Positions 7,980 to 16,733 of a DNA stretch of 40,375 nt are shown piece by piece (the first letter of the stretch is position 1; each line of letters begins with the position of its first letter). This stretch comes from an uncultured Alphaproteobacteria bacterium (GTDB taxonomy: Bacteria; Pseudomonadota; Alphaproteobacteria; RF32; CAG-239), in assembly GCA_944390375.1 (NCBI GenBank), contig CALXPZ010000079.1, forward strand, positions 1 to 40,375. The letters run 5' to 3'. The notes beneath the pieces were generated by a model that saw only the letters and a program-made list of their open reading frames with translations, did no database searches and was not told the DNA's origin. The translations under genes were made by a program, and so were the position numbers.

Positions 7980-9254
7980 TCAGTATTCGCGATCCTGATA
8001 ATGTTTTATCTGCGCCTCGAGCGCCTGCTGATATTCTTTTTCCGTCAGTTGGTTTCTGTTTGTTTTTTTCTGCGGCCGGCGGTTGTTGCGGCTGCGGCCG
8101 CTTTTTTCCATAATTATCTCTTTAGCCGAGCTGTCTTTGGCTTCTGCCTCCCGTTTTTCGGCCGGTTGCTCTTTGTTTTTTTCTTTTACTATTTCTTTGG
8201 CATCTTCTTTCGCTTCTTCTTGGACGGCAGCGGTTTTTTCCGCCTCTTCGGCCGCTTGCTGCCGTTCTTTAACAACGGTTGCCTGCTGTTCCGTTTTTTC
8301 CGCTGATTCAATATTTTTCTCTTCTGTCGGAGCGGAAGCCTGATTTATCTTGTCCCGGTTGACTTCGTCCGCATTTTTCTCGGGCATTGCGGGCTTTTCT
8401 TCACGGACGGAGGAAACCTCGGTTTCTCGCCGTTCAACCGCTGCTTTTTCGTCGGCTTTGACGGAAGAAAGTTCTTCTTTTACGATTTCTTCCTCACGGA
8501 CGTTTTGCGGCGCGGCATTGATATCTTCTTTATCTTTCGGCATCGTCCGTTCCTTGTCGGCGCGGGCTTTTTCTTCCGCTTTCTGTTCGACCTCGTTCAG
8601 CTTGCGGGCAGCTTTTTTGGTTTCTTCATCACGGCTGCGGGCAATTTCTTTGGCGGCTGCACGGGCTTTGCCGTCTTCACGGCGCAAACCGGACGGTTTG
8701 GCCTGTTTGCCGACTGCTTTTTGCTTGACGGCATCGGCTACGACTTCATCAACGGAAACACGCCCGGCTTTCAGACGTTCTTCGTTCAAAAGCTTAGCAT
8801 CGGCACGCCCCAGACCCGCCTGCATAATCACTTTTTCGGCACGCGCAATGGCCGCTTCTTTGCCGGCGTTTTCCTGCATTCTAACAGCATTGATGTTCTC
8901 GTTTTGCTGCAAAATTTTCTTTTCTTCTTCGCTTAAGGCGCGCATCAGGGAACTTTCCCGCATATCTTCAAAAACGGGCACCAGGATATAGTCGTCTTCT
9001 TCTTCGTCTTCGTCCATGGAATCGCGGATTTTGCGGCGGACTTTCTTAAAACCTTTCGGCGTTTCTTTCACCGCCTGCAGCCCCTTTTTGCCTTTCAGGT
9101 CGTTTTTTTTGCCGGCTTGATATAAGTTTGCCTCCCTGACATTGATTTTCAGGGTCAGCCGTTCGTGTTTGTCAATGCCGCTTTTTTTCCATTCAATATT
9201 GGAATCCCCTTCTTTTTCGGCATCGTCTTTCGGATCTGAAAAAATATCGTCCAT
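7980..9254 (-). CDS. highly charged Lys/Glu/Ala-rich protein of unknown function
   Basis: The product has 424 residues and no recognised family. Residues 1-110 are the least repetitive part and include an acidic DEDEEEDDY cluster. Residues about 110-370 are dominated by Glu, Lys and Ala in long helix-forming runs with no hydrophobic segment, so they are predicted to be disordered or a single long helix. The C-terminus is basic (SGRSRNNRRPQKKTNRNQ) and may bind nucleic acid. No signal peptide or membrane segment is present. The long frames on the opposite strand are shadows of this biased composition. The start is supported by GGGA 6 bases upstream. Confidence 0.7.
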   Translation of the reverse strand: MDDIFSDPKDDAEKEGDSNIEWKKSGIDKHERLTLKINVREANLYQAGKKNDLKGKKGLQAVKETPKGFKKVRRKIRDSMDEDEEEDDYILVPVFEDMRESSLMRALSEEEKKILQQNENINAVRMQENAGKEAAIARAEKVIMQAGLGRADAKLLNEERLKAGRVSVDEVVADAVKQKAVGKQAKPSGLRREDGKARAAAKEIARSRDEETKKAARKLNEVEQKAEEKARADKERTMPKDKEDINAAPQNVREEEIVKEELSSVKADEKAAVERRETEVSSVREEKPAMPEKNADEVNRDKINQASAPTEEKNIESAEKTEQQATVVKERQQAAEEAEKTAAVQEEAKEDAKEIVKEKNKEQPAEKREAEAKDSSAKEIIMEKSGRSRNNRRPQKKTNRNQLTEKEYQQALEAQIKHYQDREY

Positions 9255-9315
9255 TGAAATCCCTTTGCAGAACTGTTTGCTTTAATCTAGGCTTTCTTTA
9301 AGATTTTGTCAAATG

Positions 9316-10965
9316 TTATAGGGACGAAGTTTTGTGCATCAGCACCATAATCGACTCATTGGAAAGCAGCAGAGAAAAGCATTTTACCTTTACGCCGTCG
9401 CTGCGGTTCAGGCAAAATGTTTCCGTGGTGCTGCTGAAGAGATGACCGATGATTTCTTTTTTCAGTTCTTCCCAGTCGCTGACACGGTTAAAAAAGTTTT
9501 TCTGGGTTTCAAGAATTTCAACAAACGAAGGTTCTTTTTGCAGCATAACCTCGTCCGAATCCCACAGGCTGACATAGGCCTGATTGTAAAATTGCAGGCG
9601 GCCGTTGGAGGCAAAAATCAAAACCGCTTCTTCGATATTATTCAAAATTTCCTGCTGGACGCTGACCAACGAGTTATATTCCCGCCGGTCGGCCAGACGG
9701 TCGGTTATGTCTTCAAAAGCAAAAATCAGCCCGCCTTTAAGGTGCGGCGCGCGGATACGGCGAAGACTGCGGCCGTCGGGCAAATGCAAAAGATCTTCTT
9801 TCGGCTCTATCACGGAAGCAAACATTTTATGCTCTTCGCTGCGAAAATGCGGATAATCGGGAACTTCCGGCAGAATCCGTTTTTCCCGCAGCATATCGAG
9901 AAACGCGCCATAGGTCGGATGTTCTTCAAGCCAGCTTTCTTCCAACCGCCAAAGACGAACAAAGGCCTGGTTGTAAAACGTCAGCCGAAAATCCGCTTCA
10001 AAAACGGCAATCGCCGTACCGAGGGAGGCCAGAATTTCCAAATGGGCATTTTGATTCTGTTTCAGATTGCGGCGCAGGTTGTCAAGACGGCTGATGTCGG
10101 TCATGGCGCCGACGGTCGCAATCTTGTCCAGGCTCTGATCGGCGTAAAAAGGCGTTTCCGTTACCTCAAAGCAGCAGCGTTCGCCACCGCGGTTCAGGTA
10201 AATGCTTTTTTGCTTTTGTTTATTGCTGTCCCGCGCCTGGGCAGCCAGCTCGCGGATATCGTCGGCGGCCAGCTCGCCGGATGAACCGGCGGCAGCATAT
10301 TCCGCATATTTTTTGTTGAAAATTTTAATATCAAGCGCCGGCGTATGCATCCAGACGGGGTAAGGCAGGTTGTCAATCAGATCTTTCAGATCCCGTTCTT
10401 TCTTTTCGGCCTCCTGCTTTTCGCGCTGCATTTCGTCAATCCGCCCGGAAATGTAGCTGATATCCCGAAACCAGATGATGTCGCTGTAAATACTGCCGTC
10501 CGCCCCATTGATACGAACACCGTTCAAAACCATTTTTTTGCCGTTTTTCAAGCTGAAAACATCTTCAAAAGAAACTCCTTCTTCTTTCAGCAAAGTTACA
10601 TATTTCACGATTTTGTCGGCATCGTCTTTATAAAAATTTTTAAGCACTTCGGAAAACGGTGTTTCTATCCCGCCCGGCAGATTGAGCTGAACAGCCAGCC
10701 GGCGGGAGCAGCGTTCGCTGGTTTCCGCCTCGTCATTGACTTTGTCATCGGGATAGATAAAGGCAAAATAACCGTCCCGGCCGGCATAAAGCGTTTCCGC
10801 ATAGCGCTCGCGATCGCGGCGGGTGAAGTAGTTTTTGCGTTTTAATTTCAGTAGCCGAATATAGTTTGAAACCGACCAATAGACCAAAACGGCAAAGACG
10901 GCCAGAACCGTGTACCACAATTCCGGCGCGGCAAAAAACATATCCGAAAGCAGGCTGATGTTCAT
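9316..10965 (-). CDS. membrane-anchored multi-PAS sensor protein lacking a histidine kinase domain
   Basis: The product has about 549 residues from the ATG at 10965; a GTG 18 bases upstream is a less likely start. A membrane segment lies near residues 14-35. At least three PAS-type segments follow, around 55-170, 200-300 and 310-430, with a fourth (QQEILNNIEEAVLIFASNG onward) at about 435-545. The order and motifs (ITDRLADRREYNSLVSVQQ, then FYNQAYVSLW) resemble alphaproteobacterial PAS sensor kinases that continue into HisKA and HATPase domains. Here the protein stops right after the last PAS, at MHKTSSL, and no H-box, N-box or G-box follows. It could be a sensory scaffold or a decayed kinase. 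It is divergent from tsaB. Confidence 0.75.
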   Translation of the reverse strand: MNISLLSDMFFAAPELWYTVLAVFAVLVYWSVSNYIRLLKLKRKNYFTRRDRERYAETLYAGRDGYFAFIYPDDKVNDEAETSERCSRRLAVQLNLPGGIETPFSEVLKNFYKDDADKIVKYVTLLKEEGVSFEDVFSLKNGKKMVLNGVRINGADGSIYSDIIWFRDISYISGRIDEMQREKQEAEKKERDLKDLIDNLPYPVWMHTPALDIKIFNKKYAEYAAAGSSGELAADDIRELAAQARDSNKQKQKSIYLNRGGERCCFEVTETPFYADQSLDKIATVGAMTDISRLDNLRRNLKQNQNAHLEILASLGTAIAVFEADFRLTFYNQAFVRLWRLEESWLEEHPTYGAFLDMLREKRILPEVPDYPHFRSEEHKMFASVIEPKEDLLHLPDGRSLRRIRAPHLKGGLIFAFEDITDRLADRREYNSLVSVQQEILNNIEEAVLIFASNGRLQFYNQAYVSLWDSDEVMLQKEPSFVEILETQKNFFNRVSDWEELKKEIIGHLFSSTTETFCLNRSDGVKVKCFSLLLSNESIMVLMHKTSSL

Positions 10966-11066
10966 TTTTTTTGCTTTTACCACTAAAATTCGTTGTCTGT
11001 CGGTTAATTTTATAATATAAAAGCTTTGACAAGTAAAATTTTAAAACCAAACGGTAAACAAAAAAG

Positions 11067-11726
11067 ATGTTGAATTTAGCCTTTGACACCACCGCCGGCA
11101 GTTGTTCGGTCATTTTGACGAACGACGGGAAAACGGTTGAAAAAATCGTGCAGAAAATGGATTTCGGACAAGCGGAAGCTCTGTTCCCGGCGATTGAAAA
11201 AATTCTGAACGGCAACCGGCTTAAACCGGCCGACCTTGACCTGATCACGGTTTGTACCGGTCCGGGATCTTTTACCGGTGTCCGCTCTTCACTTTCGGCC
11301 GCGAGGACGCTCGGGCTGGCGCTGCCTGCCACCGGGTTGACGGGGGTTTCCGCCTTTGAGGCTTACGTTTGTGATTTGGAACCGGAAGAGTTGGCTTTTT
11401 ACAACGCCGTTATCATAGAAACTAAACGGGAAGATTTTTATTTCCAATGCTTTGACGCTAAAAAAAATAAAATCGGCGAACCGGAGGCGCTCGGATACGA
11501 GGAAATCATCGACCGGCTGCGACATAAAAAAGTTACTCTGACCGGCGACGGGGTCGAACGTTTCCTCTGCCGGCCGTCGGGACTGAGCCTGCACGTCATC
11601 CGGATGGAAGACTGCCTGCCGATTGAGGCGCTGGCCGCCTGCGGAAACGAAAAATTCCGCTTAAAAAAACTAGATTATCCCAAGCCGCTTTATCTGCGGG
11701 CGCCCGACGTCTGCGTCAAAGCTTAA
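11067..11726 (+). CDS. tsaB: tRNA threonylcarbamoyladenosine biosynthesis protein TsaB
   Basis: TsaB is the partner of TsaD and TsaE in making N6-threonylcarbamoyladenosine at position 37 of ANN-decoding tRNAs, in the cytoplasm. The 219-residue protein begins with the ASKHA-fold motif LAFDTTAGSCSV and has the family signature VCTGPGSFTGVRSSLSAARTL near residues 62-82. The length is normal. TsaE is encoded in the same window at 22084-22527, while TsaD and TsaC are not seen. There is no clear Shine-Dalgarno before the ATG. Confidence 0.93.
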   Translation: MLNLAFDTTAGSCSVILTNDGKTVEKIVQKMDFGQAEALFPAIEKILNGNRLKPADLDLITVCTGPGSFTGVRSSLSAARTLGLALPATGLTGVSAFEAYVCDLEPEELAFYNAVIIETKREDFYFQCFDAKKNKIGEPEALGYEEIIDRLRHKKVTLTGDGVERFLCRPSGLSLHVIRMEDCLPIEALAACGNEKFRLKKLDYPKPLYLRAPDVCVKA

Positions 11727-11739
11727 AAGCACCCGTACC

Positions 11740-12096
11740 TTAAAACCGGAAAGCATCCGGTATATGGCGGATATTAAAGGGAAGACTGACCAAAACCACA
11801 TCAAAACGAATATCAAAACCGGCATATGACGGATGCCGGCTGATGAAGTTTTCGGCCGCACGCCAAATTCTTTTCTGTTGTTCCGGAAAAACGGAATATG
11901 CCGCTTTTTCAATACTTGAACGCTGTTTCACTTCAACAAAAACAAGAACATTTTGCCGGCGGGCGATAAAATCTATTTCGCCGGCGCCGGTTCTTTTTCC
12001 GGTTATGTAATTGGCGGCGACAATCCGGTATCCCTTCAGCCGAAACAAAAACCGCGCCAAAAATTCCGCCCAATGTCCCTTAGCGTCCGCTTTCAT
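11740..12096 (-). CDS. yraN: UPF0102 (YraN) family protein
   Basis: The product has 118 residues, the usual length. It has the restriction-endonuclease-like fold motifs of the family: GHWAEFLARFLFRLKGYRI at the start, then GEIDFIARRQNVLVFVEVKQRSS, which holds the D-(E)VK nuclease-type core. Its biochemical function is not established. The start overlaps the end of rsmI by 17 bases, the usual rsmI-yraN arrangement, so the two are co-translated. Confidence 0.92.
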   Translation of the reverse strand: MKADAKGHWAEFLARFLFRLKGYRIVAANYITGKRTGAGEIDFIARRQNVLVFVEVKQRSSIEKAAYSVFPEQQKRIWRAAENFISRHPSYAGFDIRFDVVLVSLPFNIRHIPDAFRF

Positions 12097-12925
12097 TTTT
12101 TATTTCCACCGCTTTGCGGTAAACTTCGTTTTTGTTCAGGCCGTATTTTCTGACCGTTTCGGCAACTGCGGATTTGAGGGGCATTGTTTTCATCAGTTCT
12201 TTCAGAACAGTGTTCAGATCAATATTTTCCCCGTTTTCCGCGGACGGCGGAGCAACCATCAGGACAATCTCCCCTTTCGGCGGATTTTGCTCAAAGCGGG
12301 CGATCAGTTCTTCTGCCGTGCCGTTTGCGCATTCCTCATAGATTTTGGTGATTTCGCGGGCAATCGCCATTTCCCGCCCGGGGAAAGCTTTAGCCGCCGC
12401 GGCAAGAGTTTTTAACAGTCGCGGCGCCGTTTCGTAAAAAACCAGCGTGGTATTAACCGGAGCCAGTTCGGCAAACAAATCGGCACGGGCTTTTTCTTTG
12501 TTGGGTATGAAACCGGCAAACATAAAACGGTTGGTCGGCAGTCCGGAAAGCTGCAAAGCGCAGATAATCGCACAGCAGCCGGGTAAAACGCTGACCGGAA
12601 TATTTTCTTCCCGGCATTTGCGAACCAGCTTGTAACCGGGGTCGGAAATAAGCGGCGAACCGGCATCGCTGACCAGAACCACGGCGGCATCCCGGCGGCA
12701 GATGAGATCGATTATTTTGCCCGCTTTTTCTTCCTCGCTGTGATCTTCGTAAGTTATAAAAGTCTTGTCCAGCCCGATCCCGAGCAGAGAAAGCAGTTTT
12801 TTGGTAACGCGGGTGTCTTCGCAAGCGATATATTCCGCCTCGCGCAGAAGATCTGCCGCACGGCCGGAAATGTCCCCCAGATTGCCGATCGGCGTTGCCA
12901 CGATGTACAGGCCTTTTTTCATCAT
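12080..12925 (-). CDS. rsmI: 16S rRNA (cytidine1402-2'-O)-methyltransferase RsmI
   Basis: RsmI methylates the 2'-OH of C1402 in the decoding centre of 16S rRNA using SAM. The 281-residue protein opens with the tetrapyrrole-methylase-fold signature GLYIVATPIGNLGDIS and contains ACEDTRVTKKLL, VSDAGSPLISDPGYKLV and LPTNRFMFAGFIP, all diagnostic of the RsmI family. The length is typical. It is divergent from the lipoprotein gene at 13006, a common neighbour in Proteobacteria. Confidence 0.95.
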   Translation of the reverse strand: MMKKGLYIVATPIGNLGDISGRAADLLREAEYIACEDTRVTKKLLSLLGIGLDKTFITYEDHSEEEKAGKIIDLICRRDAAVVLVSDAGSPLISDPGYKLVRKCREENIPVSVLPGCCAIICALQLSGLPTNRFMFAGFIPNKEKARADLFAELAPVNTTLVFYETAPRLLKTLAAAAKAFPGREMAIAREITKIYEECANGTAEELIARFEQNPPKGEIVLMVAPPSAENGENIDLNTVLKELMKTMPLKSAVAETVRKYGLNKNEVYRKAVEIKNESGR

Positions 12926-13005
12926 TTATTGTTTTTCCGCCCCTTTACAACAAGTTTTTTTTCATTTAAATTGAGCAACATAATTGTTTTCGATTTTGGG
13001 ATAAA

Positions 13006-14442
13006 ATGCAAGTGTTTAAAAAGTTTTGTATGCTGACTTTGGCCGGACTGCTCATCGGCTGCCGGTCTTCCATGATTACGACCGACGGCGGACTGCACGA
13101 CGGCGTGTCCGACATTAACGAAGCCGCTTTTGAAACGCCCGCCAGTTTCAGGGTCGGTGTTCTGTTGCCTTTGAGCGGCGATGCCGCACCTTACGGACAG
13201 GGGCTGAAAAACGCGGCACTGATGGCACTTGAGGATATGAACAATTCTGATCTGATCCTTCAATTTTACGACACTCAGAGCACTGCCGACGGCGCCGAAG
13301 CGGCAGCCCGGACGGCGCTTGAGCAAAAAGCGCAGATGATTATCGGCCCGCTGACGGGAAGCTCGGTCAAGGCTATTTCCGGTCTGACTAAATCTGCCGG
13401 CGTCCCGGTCGTTGCTTTCTCCAGCAATGCCGACGTGTTGCAAAATCAGGTTTATACACTCGGTCTGCTGGTAGAAGAACAGGTGCGCCGGATTATCACT
13501 TTTGCAGCCGCCCACGGAAGGAAAAACTTTGCCCTTCTGGTACCGGATAACAACACGGGCTTGGCGGTTGCGCGAGCAGCTGTCAGAACAACCACCGGCA
13601 GCAGCGCCAAAATTGTCCGGATCGCTTTTTATCCGCCCAATTCGACCGATTTTTCGGAAATCATACGCCAGTTGAGCGACTATGACAGCCGGGCTGAAAA
13701 CGTCAACAGGGAAAGAAACAGGCTTAAACCCCTGGCCGCCCGGGGCGACGAAGAAGCGCAAAAAGCCCTGCGGCGGCTTAGTCTGAGCGATACGGACAAA
13801 GGGGTTGATTTTGACGCGGTTCTGATCCCCGAATCCGGCGCCAGACTGAAATCCGCGGTTGCCATGTTCGGCTATTATGACGTTTTTGCACCGGAAGTTA
13901 AATTTTTGGGGACTTCCGTCTGGGAAAATACCCGGCTGAACAAAGAATCGACCCTGACCGGAAGCTGGTATCCGGCCATGTCGCGCACACATAACGCTTA
14001 CTTCAACAAAAAATATTATTCGCTTTTCGGCGAATATCCGCAAAGCCTGTACGCTTTTGCTTATGACGCGGTCGCCCTATCCTCGGCACTGGCCAGAAAC
14101 AAACCGGCCGATATTGACGCGGCAATTACGACCGAAGACGGTTTTTACGGCATAAGCGGTATGTTTCGGATTTTGCCGGACGGCAAGAACGAACACAGTC
14201 TGGATATTGTCGAAGTGGCGGCAAGAGGCGATGTGGTTATTGATATCGCGCCCGGCAAATTCAGCGCGGCTCTGCCGGAAACATCGGGAAGAAAGGCTGC
14301 CGAAGCATATGATTTCAATCCGCCGCTGATTTTCGGCAAAGAGCAAAGCGAAGCAGAAGAACTGATTTTCGGCCGCACGCTTGAACCGGCCGTGCCGGTT
14401 CCCGCCGCAGACGTTGAAAACAGCGAATATTCTTATTTTTAA
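13006..14442 (+). CDS. lipoprotein with periplasmic binding fold, LppC/LpoA-type penicillin-binding-protein activator
   Basis: The product has 478 residues. The signal peptide ends in a lipobox, LLIGC, with the acylated Cys near residue 19. From about residue 47 the protein reads as a type I periplasmic-binding fold: RVGVLLPLSGDAAPYGQGLKNAALMAL, then IIGPLTGSSVKAISGLT and the VPVVAFSSNADV segment. The adjacent rsmI-yraN pair is the classical neighbour of LppC/LpoA-type genes, which suggests a role in stimulating peptidoglycan synthases in the periplasm. The long helical insert at about 215-260 is unusually charged. GGGATAAAATG supports the start. Confidence 0.85.
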   Translation: MQVFKKFCMLTLAGLLIGCRSSMITTDGGLHDGVSDINEAAFETPASFRVGVLLPLSGDAAPYGQGLKNAALMALEDMNNSDLILQFYDTQSTADGAEAAARTALEQKAQMIIGPLTGSSVKAISGLTKSAGVPVVAFSSNADVLQNQVYTLGLLVEEQVRRIITFAAAHGRKNFALLVPDNNTGLAVARAAVRTTTGSSAKIVRIAFYPPNSTDFSEIIRQLSDYDSRAENVNRERNRLKPLAARGDEEAQKALRRLSLSDTDKGVDFDAVLIPESGARLKSAVAMFGYYDVFAPEVKFLGTSVWENTRLNKESTLTGSWYPAMSRTHNAYFNKKYYSLFGEYPQSLYAFAYDAVALSSALARNKPADIDAAITTEDGFYGISGMFRILPDGKNEHSLDIVEVAARGDVVIDIAPGKFSAALPETSGRKAAEAYDFNPPLIFGKEQSEAEELIFGRTLEPAVPVPAADVENSEYSYF

Positions 14443-14508
14443 TCGTGTTAATGAGATATTTTTTGCTTGCAAGTTAAGCGGAAATTGACGATATTATCTG
14501 ATGTATCA

Positions 14509-14605
14509 CGGAGGACGCCGGATCAGGCATTCGCCAACCCGGTCAGGTTCGGAAGAAAGCAGCCGTAACGAAAGCGCCCGAGGTCGGCCGTTCTCCGCCT
14601 TTTTT
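14509..14605 (+). ncRNA. ffs: signal recognition particle RNA (4.5S type) with terminator
   Basis: The domain IV core GGTCAGGTTCGGAAGAAAGCAGCC is present at about 14541-14564: a GGAA tetraloop, the symmetric loop and the AGCAG asymmetric-loop strand that binds Ffh. The ends pair: CGGAG at 14509-14513 with CTCCG at 14593-14597, extended through the GCCG and CGGC segments. The T-run from 14600 follows. The small hairpin form and its location just before dnaX match other Proteobacteria. Relative to E. coli, the pair below the tetraloop is changed from C-G to U-A on both sides, a compensatory change that keeps the stem. Confidence 0.95.
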
Positions 14606-14627
14606 GAGTTTTTTAAACGATTTGACG

Positions 14628-16391
14628 ATGGCTGAAGAAGAAAAACAGGAACAATATGTGGTTCTCGCCCGCAAGTACCGCCCGCAGAATTTTGAAGACC
14701 TGCTCGGGCAGGATGCGCTGGTGCAGACCCTGACCAATGCCATCAACAACAACCGCCTGCATCATGCTTATATTTTGACCGGGATCCGCGGGGTCGGCAA
14801 AACGACGACGGCCCGGTTGATTGCTAAAGCTCTTAACTGCACCGGACCGGACGGTAACGGCGGACCGACCACCCATCCCTGCGGTATTTGCGAAAACTGC
14901 AAATCAATCGCCGCGGGACGGAATATCGACGTATTGGAACTGGACGCGGCCTCGCGCACGGGGGTTGACGACATCCGCGATATTTTGGACGGCGTACGTT
15001 ATAAGCCGACCAACTGCCGTTACAAAATCTACATCATTGACGAAGTGCATATGCTTTCCAAAAACGCTTTCAACGCTTTGCTGAAAACTTTGGAAGAACC
15101 GCCGGCGCATGTTAAATTTATTTTTGCCACGACCGAAATCAGAAAAGTGCCGGTAACCGTTTTGTCCCGCTGTCAGCGGTTTGATCTGCAGCGACTGTCG
15201 ATTGAAGACCTGCTGAAACTGTTTAATAAAATCGCTGCGGCCGAAAACCTCAAAGCCGACGAAGAGGCTCTGCACATGATTGCGGCAGCGGCCGACGGTT
15301 CCGCCCGCGACGGATTGTCCCTTTTGGATCAAGCTATTTCTCTCGGCGGCGGAAAAGTGCGGATAGACATTGTCAAGGAAATGCTCGGCATGGCCGATCG
15401 CGGACAAACTTTTGAGCTGTTTAAGTTGATGGTCGGCGGCGATATGCCCGCGCTGCTTGCAAAATTGCAGGAAATGTACAGAAACGGCGCCAACCCGACG
15501 GTCGTCATCAATGATTTGATCAATCTGACTCACGCCCTGACCAAGGTTTTGCTGGTTCCCGCTTTTATCAACGACTCTTCCCTGGCGGAAAGTGAGCGTG
15601 ATTTCTTAAAAGAAATGTCCGGACGGCTCAATATTGCAGTGCTTTCAAAAATCTGGCAGATGCTGATTAAGGGCTTAAACGAGATGCAGACGGCGCCGGT
15701 GCCGATTGACGCCCTGGAAATGATTTTAATCAGGATAGCTTATTCCGCCAACCTGCCCTCTCCCGCCGAACTGCTGGAAAGTATAAAAAAAAAATCTGAG
15801 CTAGGCGGTAACCGCTCCATAGCCGCTTCTCCGGCGCAGGTCGTTCCAGCGGCAACATCAACGGCAGAATTACAAGCTCCTGTTTTTCAAAAAGAAAATC
15901 ATACGGCCGGCATCAAGAATCCGACTGCGGCGGCAACTTTCAATATGCCTTTTGCGGATATCGGCGGTTTGGTCAAATTTCTTGAAGACAACAAGCAGGC
16001 ACGGCTGGCATATACTTTGCGCCACGATACCGAGATTTTGGAGTTTGTTCCCGGGCGGATGAAGTTTAAGACCGCCGACCGGGTCGGAAATGATACTCTG
16101 GCGGCGCTGAACAAAATTTTGGAAGGTGCCACCGGCGGTAAATGGGTGTTTGACATCGTGCCCGGAGAACCCGGCAGAACCATTGCCGACATTGAAAAAG
16201 AACAAAAGGAAAAAGACAAGAAAGACATTGCCGAAACACCTTTGGTTAAAGCTATTCTCGATGAATTCCGCGGTGCCAAAATAGAAACTCTGACGCGGAA
16301 AGTTTCTCCCGTAAACAACGATGAAGACAATGATGAAAGCGAAGATATTTTCAACAATAACAGTGATGACTATTTTAACAGCGAGGATTAA
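14628..16391 (+). CDS. dnaX: DNA polymerase III subunit tau (and probably gamma)
   Basis: DnaX is the clamp-loader ATPase and replisome organiser. The 587-residue product (start ATG 14628; the in-frame TTG at 14604 lies in the SRP terminator and is rejected) shows Walker A GIRGVGKTT, the zinc-binding CGICENC region, Walker B IIDEVHML and the SRC motif in LSRCQRFDL. Clamp-loader domain III ends near residue 380. The tau-specific C-terminal part (about 390-587) is low-complexity and then acidic, ending in NNNSDDYFNSED. An A10 tract at 15785-15794 lies exactly between the two parts and is annotated separately. The gene is the first of the dnaX-ybaB-recR operon. Confidence 0.96.
   Translation: MAEEEKQEQYVVLARKYRPQNFEDLLGQDALVQTLTNAINNNRLHHAYILTGIRGVGKTTTARLIAKALNCTGPDGNGGPTTHPCGICENCKSIAAGRNIDVLELDAASRTGVDDIRDILDGVRYKPTNCRYKIYIIDEVHMLSKNAFNALLKTLEEPPAHVKFIFATTEIRKVPVTVLSRCQRFDLQRLSIEDLLKLFNKIAAAENLKADEEALHMIAAAADGSARDGLSLLDQAISLGGGKVRIDIVKEMLGMADRGQTFELFKLMVGGDMPALLAKLQEMYRNGANPTVVINDLINLTHALTKVLLVPAFINDSSLAESERDFLKEMSGRLNIAVLSKIWQMLIKGLNEMQTAPVPIDALEMILIRIAYSANLPSPAELLESIKKKSELGGNRSIAASPAQVVPAATSTAELQAPVFQKENHTAGIKNPTAAATFNMPFADIGGLVKFLEDNKQARLAYTLRHDTEILEFVPGRMKFKTADRVGNDTLAALNKILEGATGGKWVFDIVPGEPGRTIADIEKEQKEKDKKDIAETPLVKAILDEFRGAKIETLTRKVSPVNNDEDNDESEDIFNNNSDDYFNSED
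15785..15794 (+). promoter_or_regulatory. A10 tract in dnaX, candidate slippage or frameshift site for the gamma form
   Basis: Ten consecutive A residues encode the end of an Ile codon and Lys-Lys-Lys at about residues 387-389. If one A is added, or if ribosomes slip by -1, the next codons are ATC TGA, so translation ends at once. If one A is lost, reading runs AAT CTG AGC TAG and also ends. Either event yields a clamp-loader-only protein of about 390 residues. Known systems produce gamma in this way: transcriptional slippage on A9 in Thermus and -1 frameshifting on A6G in E. coli. Confidence 0.6.
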
Positions 16392-16397
16392 GAAAAA

Positions 16398-16718
16398 ATG
16401 ATGAATATGCAGGGAATTATGAAACAAGCCCAAATGATGCAGAAAAAAATGGAAGAGGCACAGAAAAAGCTGGCAGAAACCGAAGTTACCGGTACAAGCG
16501 GCGGCGGAATGGTCAAAGTAACTTTAAACGGAAAATTTGAAGCCAAAAAAGTGGAAATCGACAAGAGCCTTGTCAACGCGGAAGAAAAAGATATCCTCGA
16601 AGACCTGATTGTGGCCGCTTTTAATGATGCCCAGGGCAAAGTGGACAATATGATGAGCGACGGTATGAAAGATATTACCGGCGGGCTTAATCTCGGCGGA
16701 CTGAAGTTCCCGTTTTAG
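16398..16718 (+). CDS. ybaB: YbaB/EbfC family nucleoid-associated protein
   Basis: The product has 106 residues, the usual length. It starts with the family's Met-rich helix (MQGIMKQAQMMQKKMEEAQKKL) and has the conserved VTGTSGGGMVKVTLNGK core followed by EDKDILEDLI-like segments. It is a DNA-binding dimer thought to compact or protect DNA. It sits 6 bases after dnaX and 15 bases before recR, the widespread dnaX-ybaB-recR operon. AGGATTAAG supports the start. Confidence 0.95.
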   Translation: MMNMQGIMKQAQMMQKKMEEAQKKLAETEVTGTSGGGMVKVTLNGKFEAKKVEIDKSLVNAEEKDILEDLIVAAFNDAQGKVDNMMSDGMKDITGGLNLGGLKFPF

Positions 16719-16733
16719 GCAGGAGATACGACT

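Noticed and set aside
8350-8991. Ser/Arg-rich open frame opposite the charged protein
   Set aside because: Arises from the Glu/Lys/Ala codon bias on the other strand; no start signals.
12922-14043. 373-codon open frame opposite the LppC-type lipoprotein
   Set aside because: Shadow frame; the plus-strand product has a lipobox and a recognisable fold.
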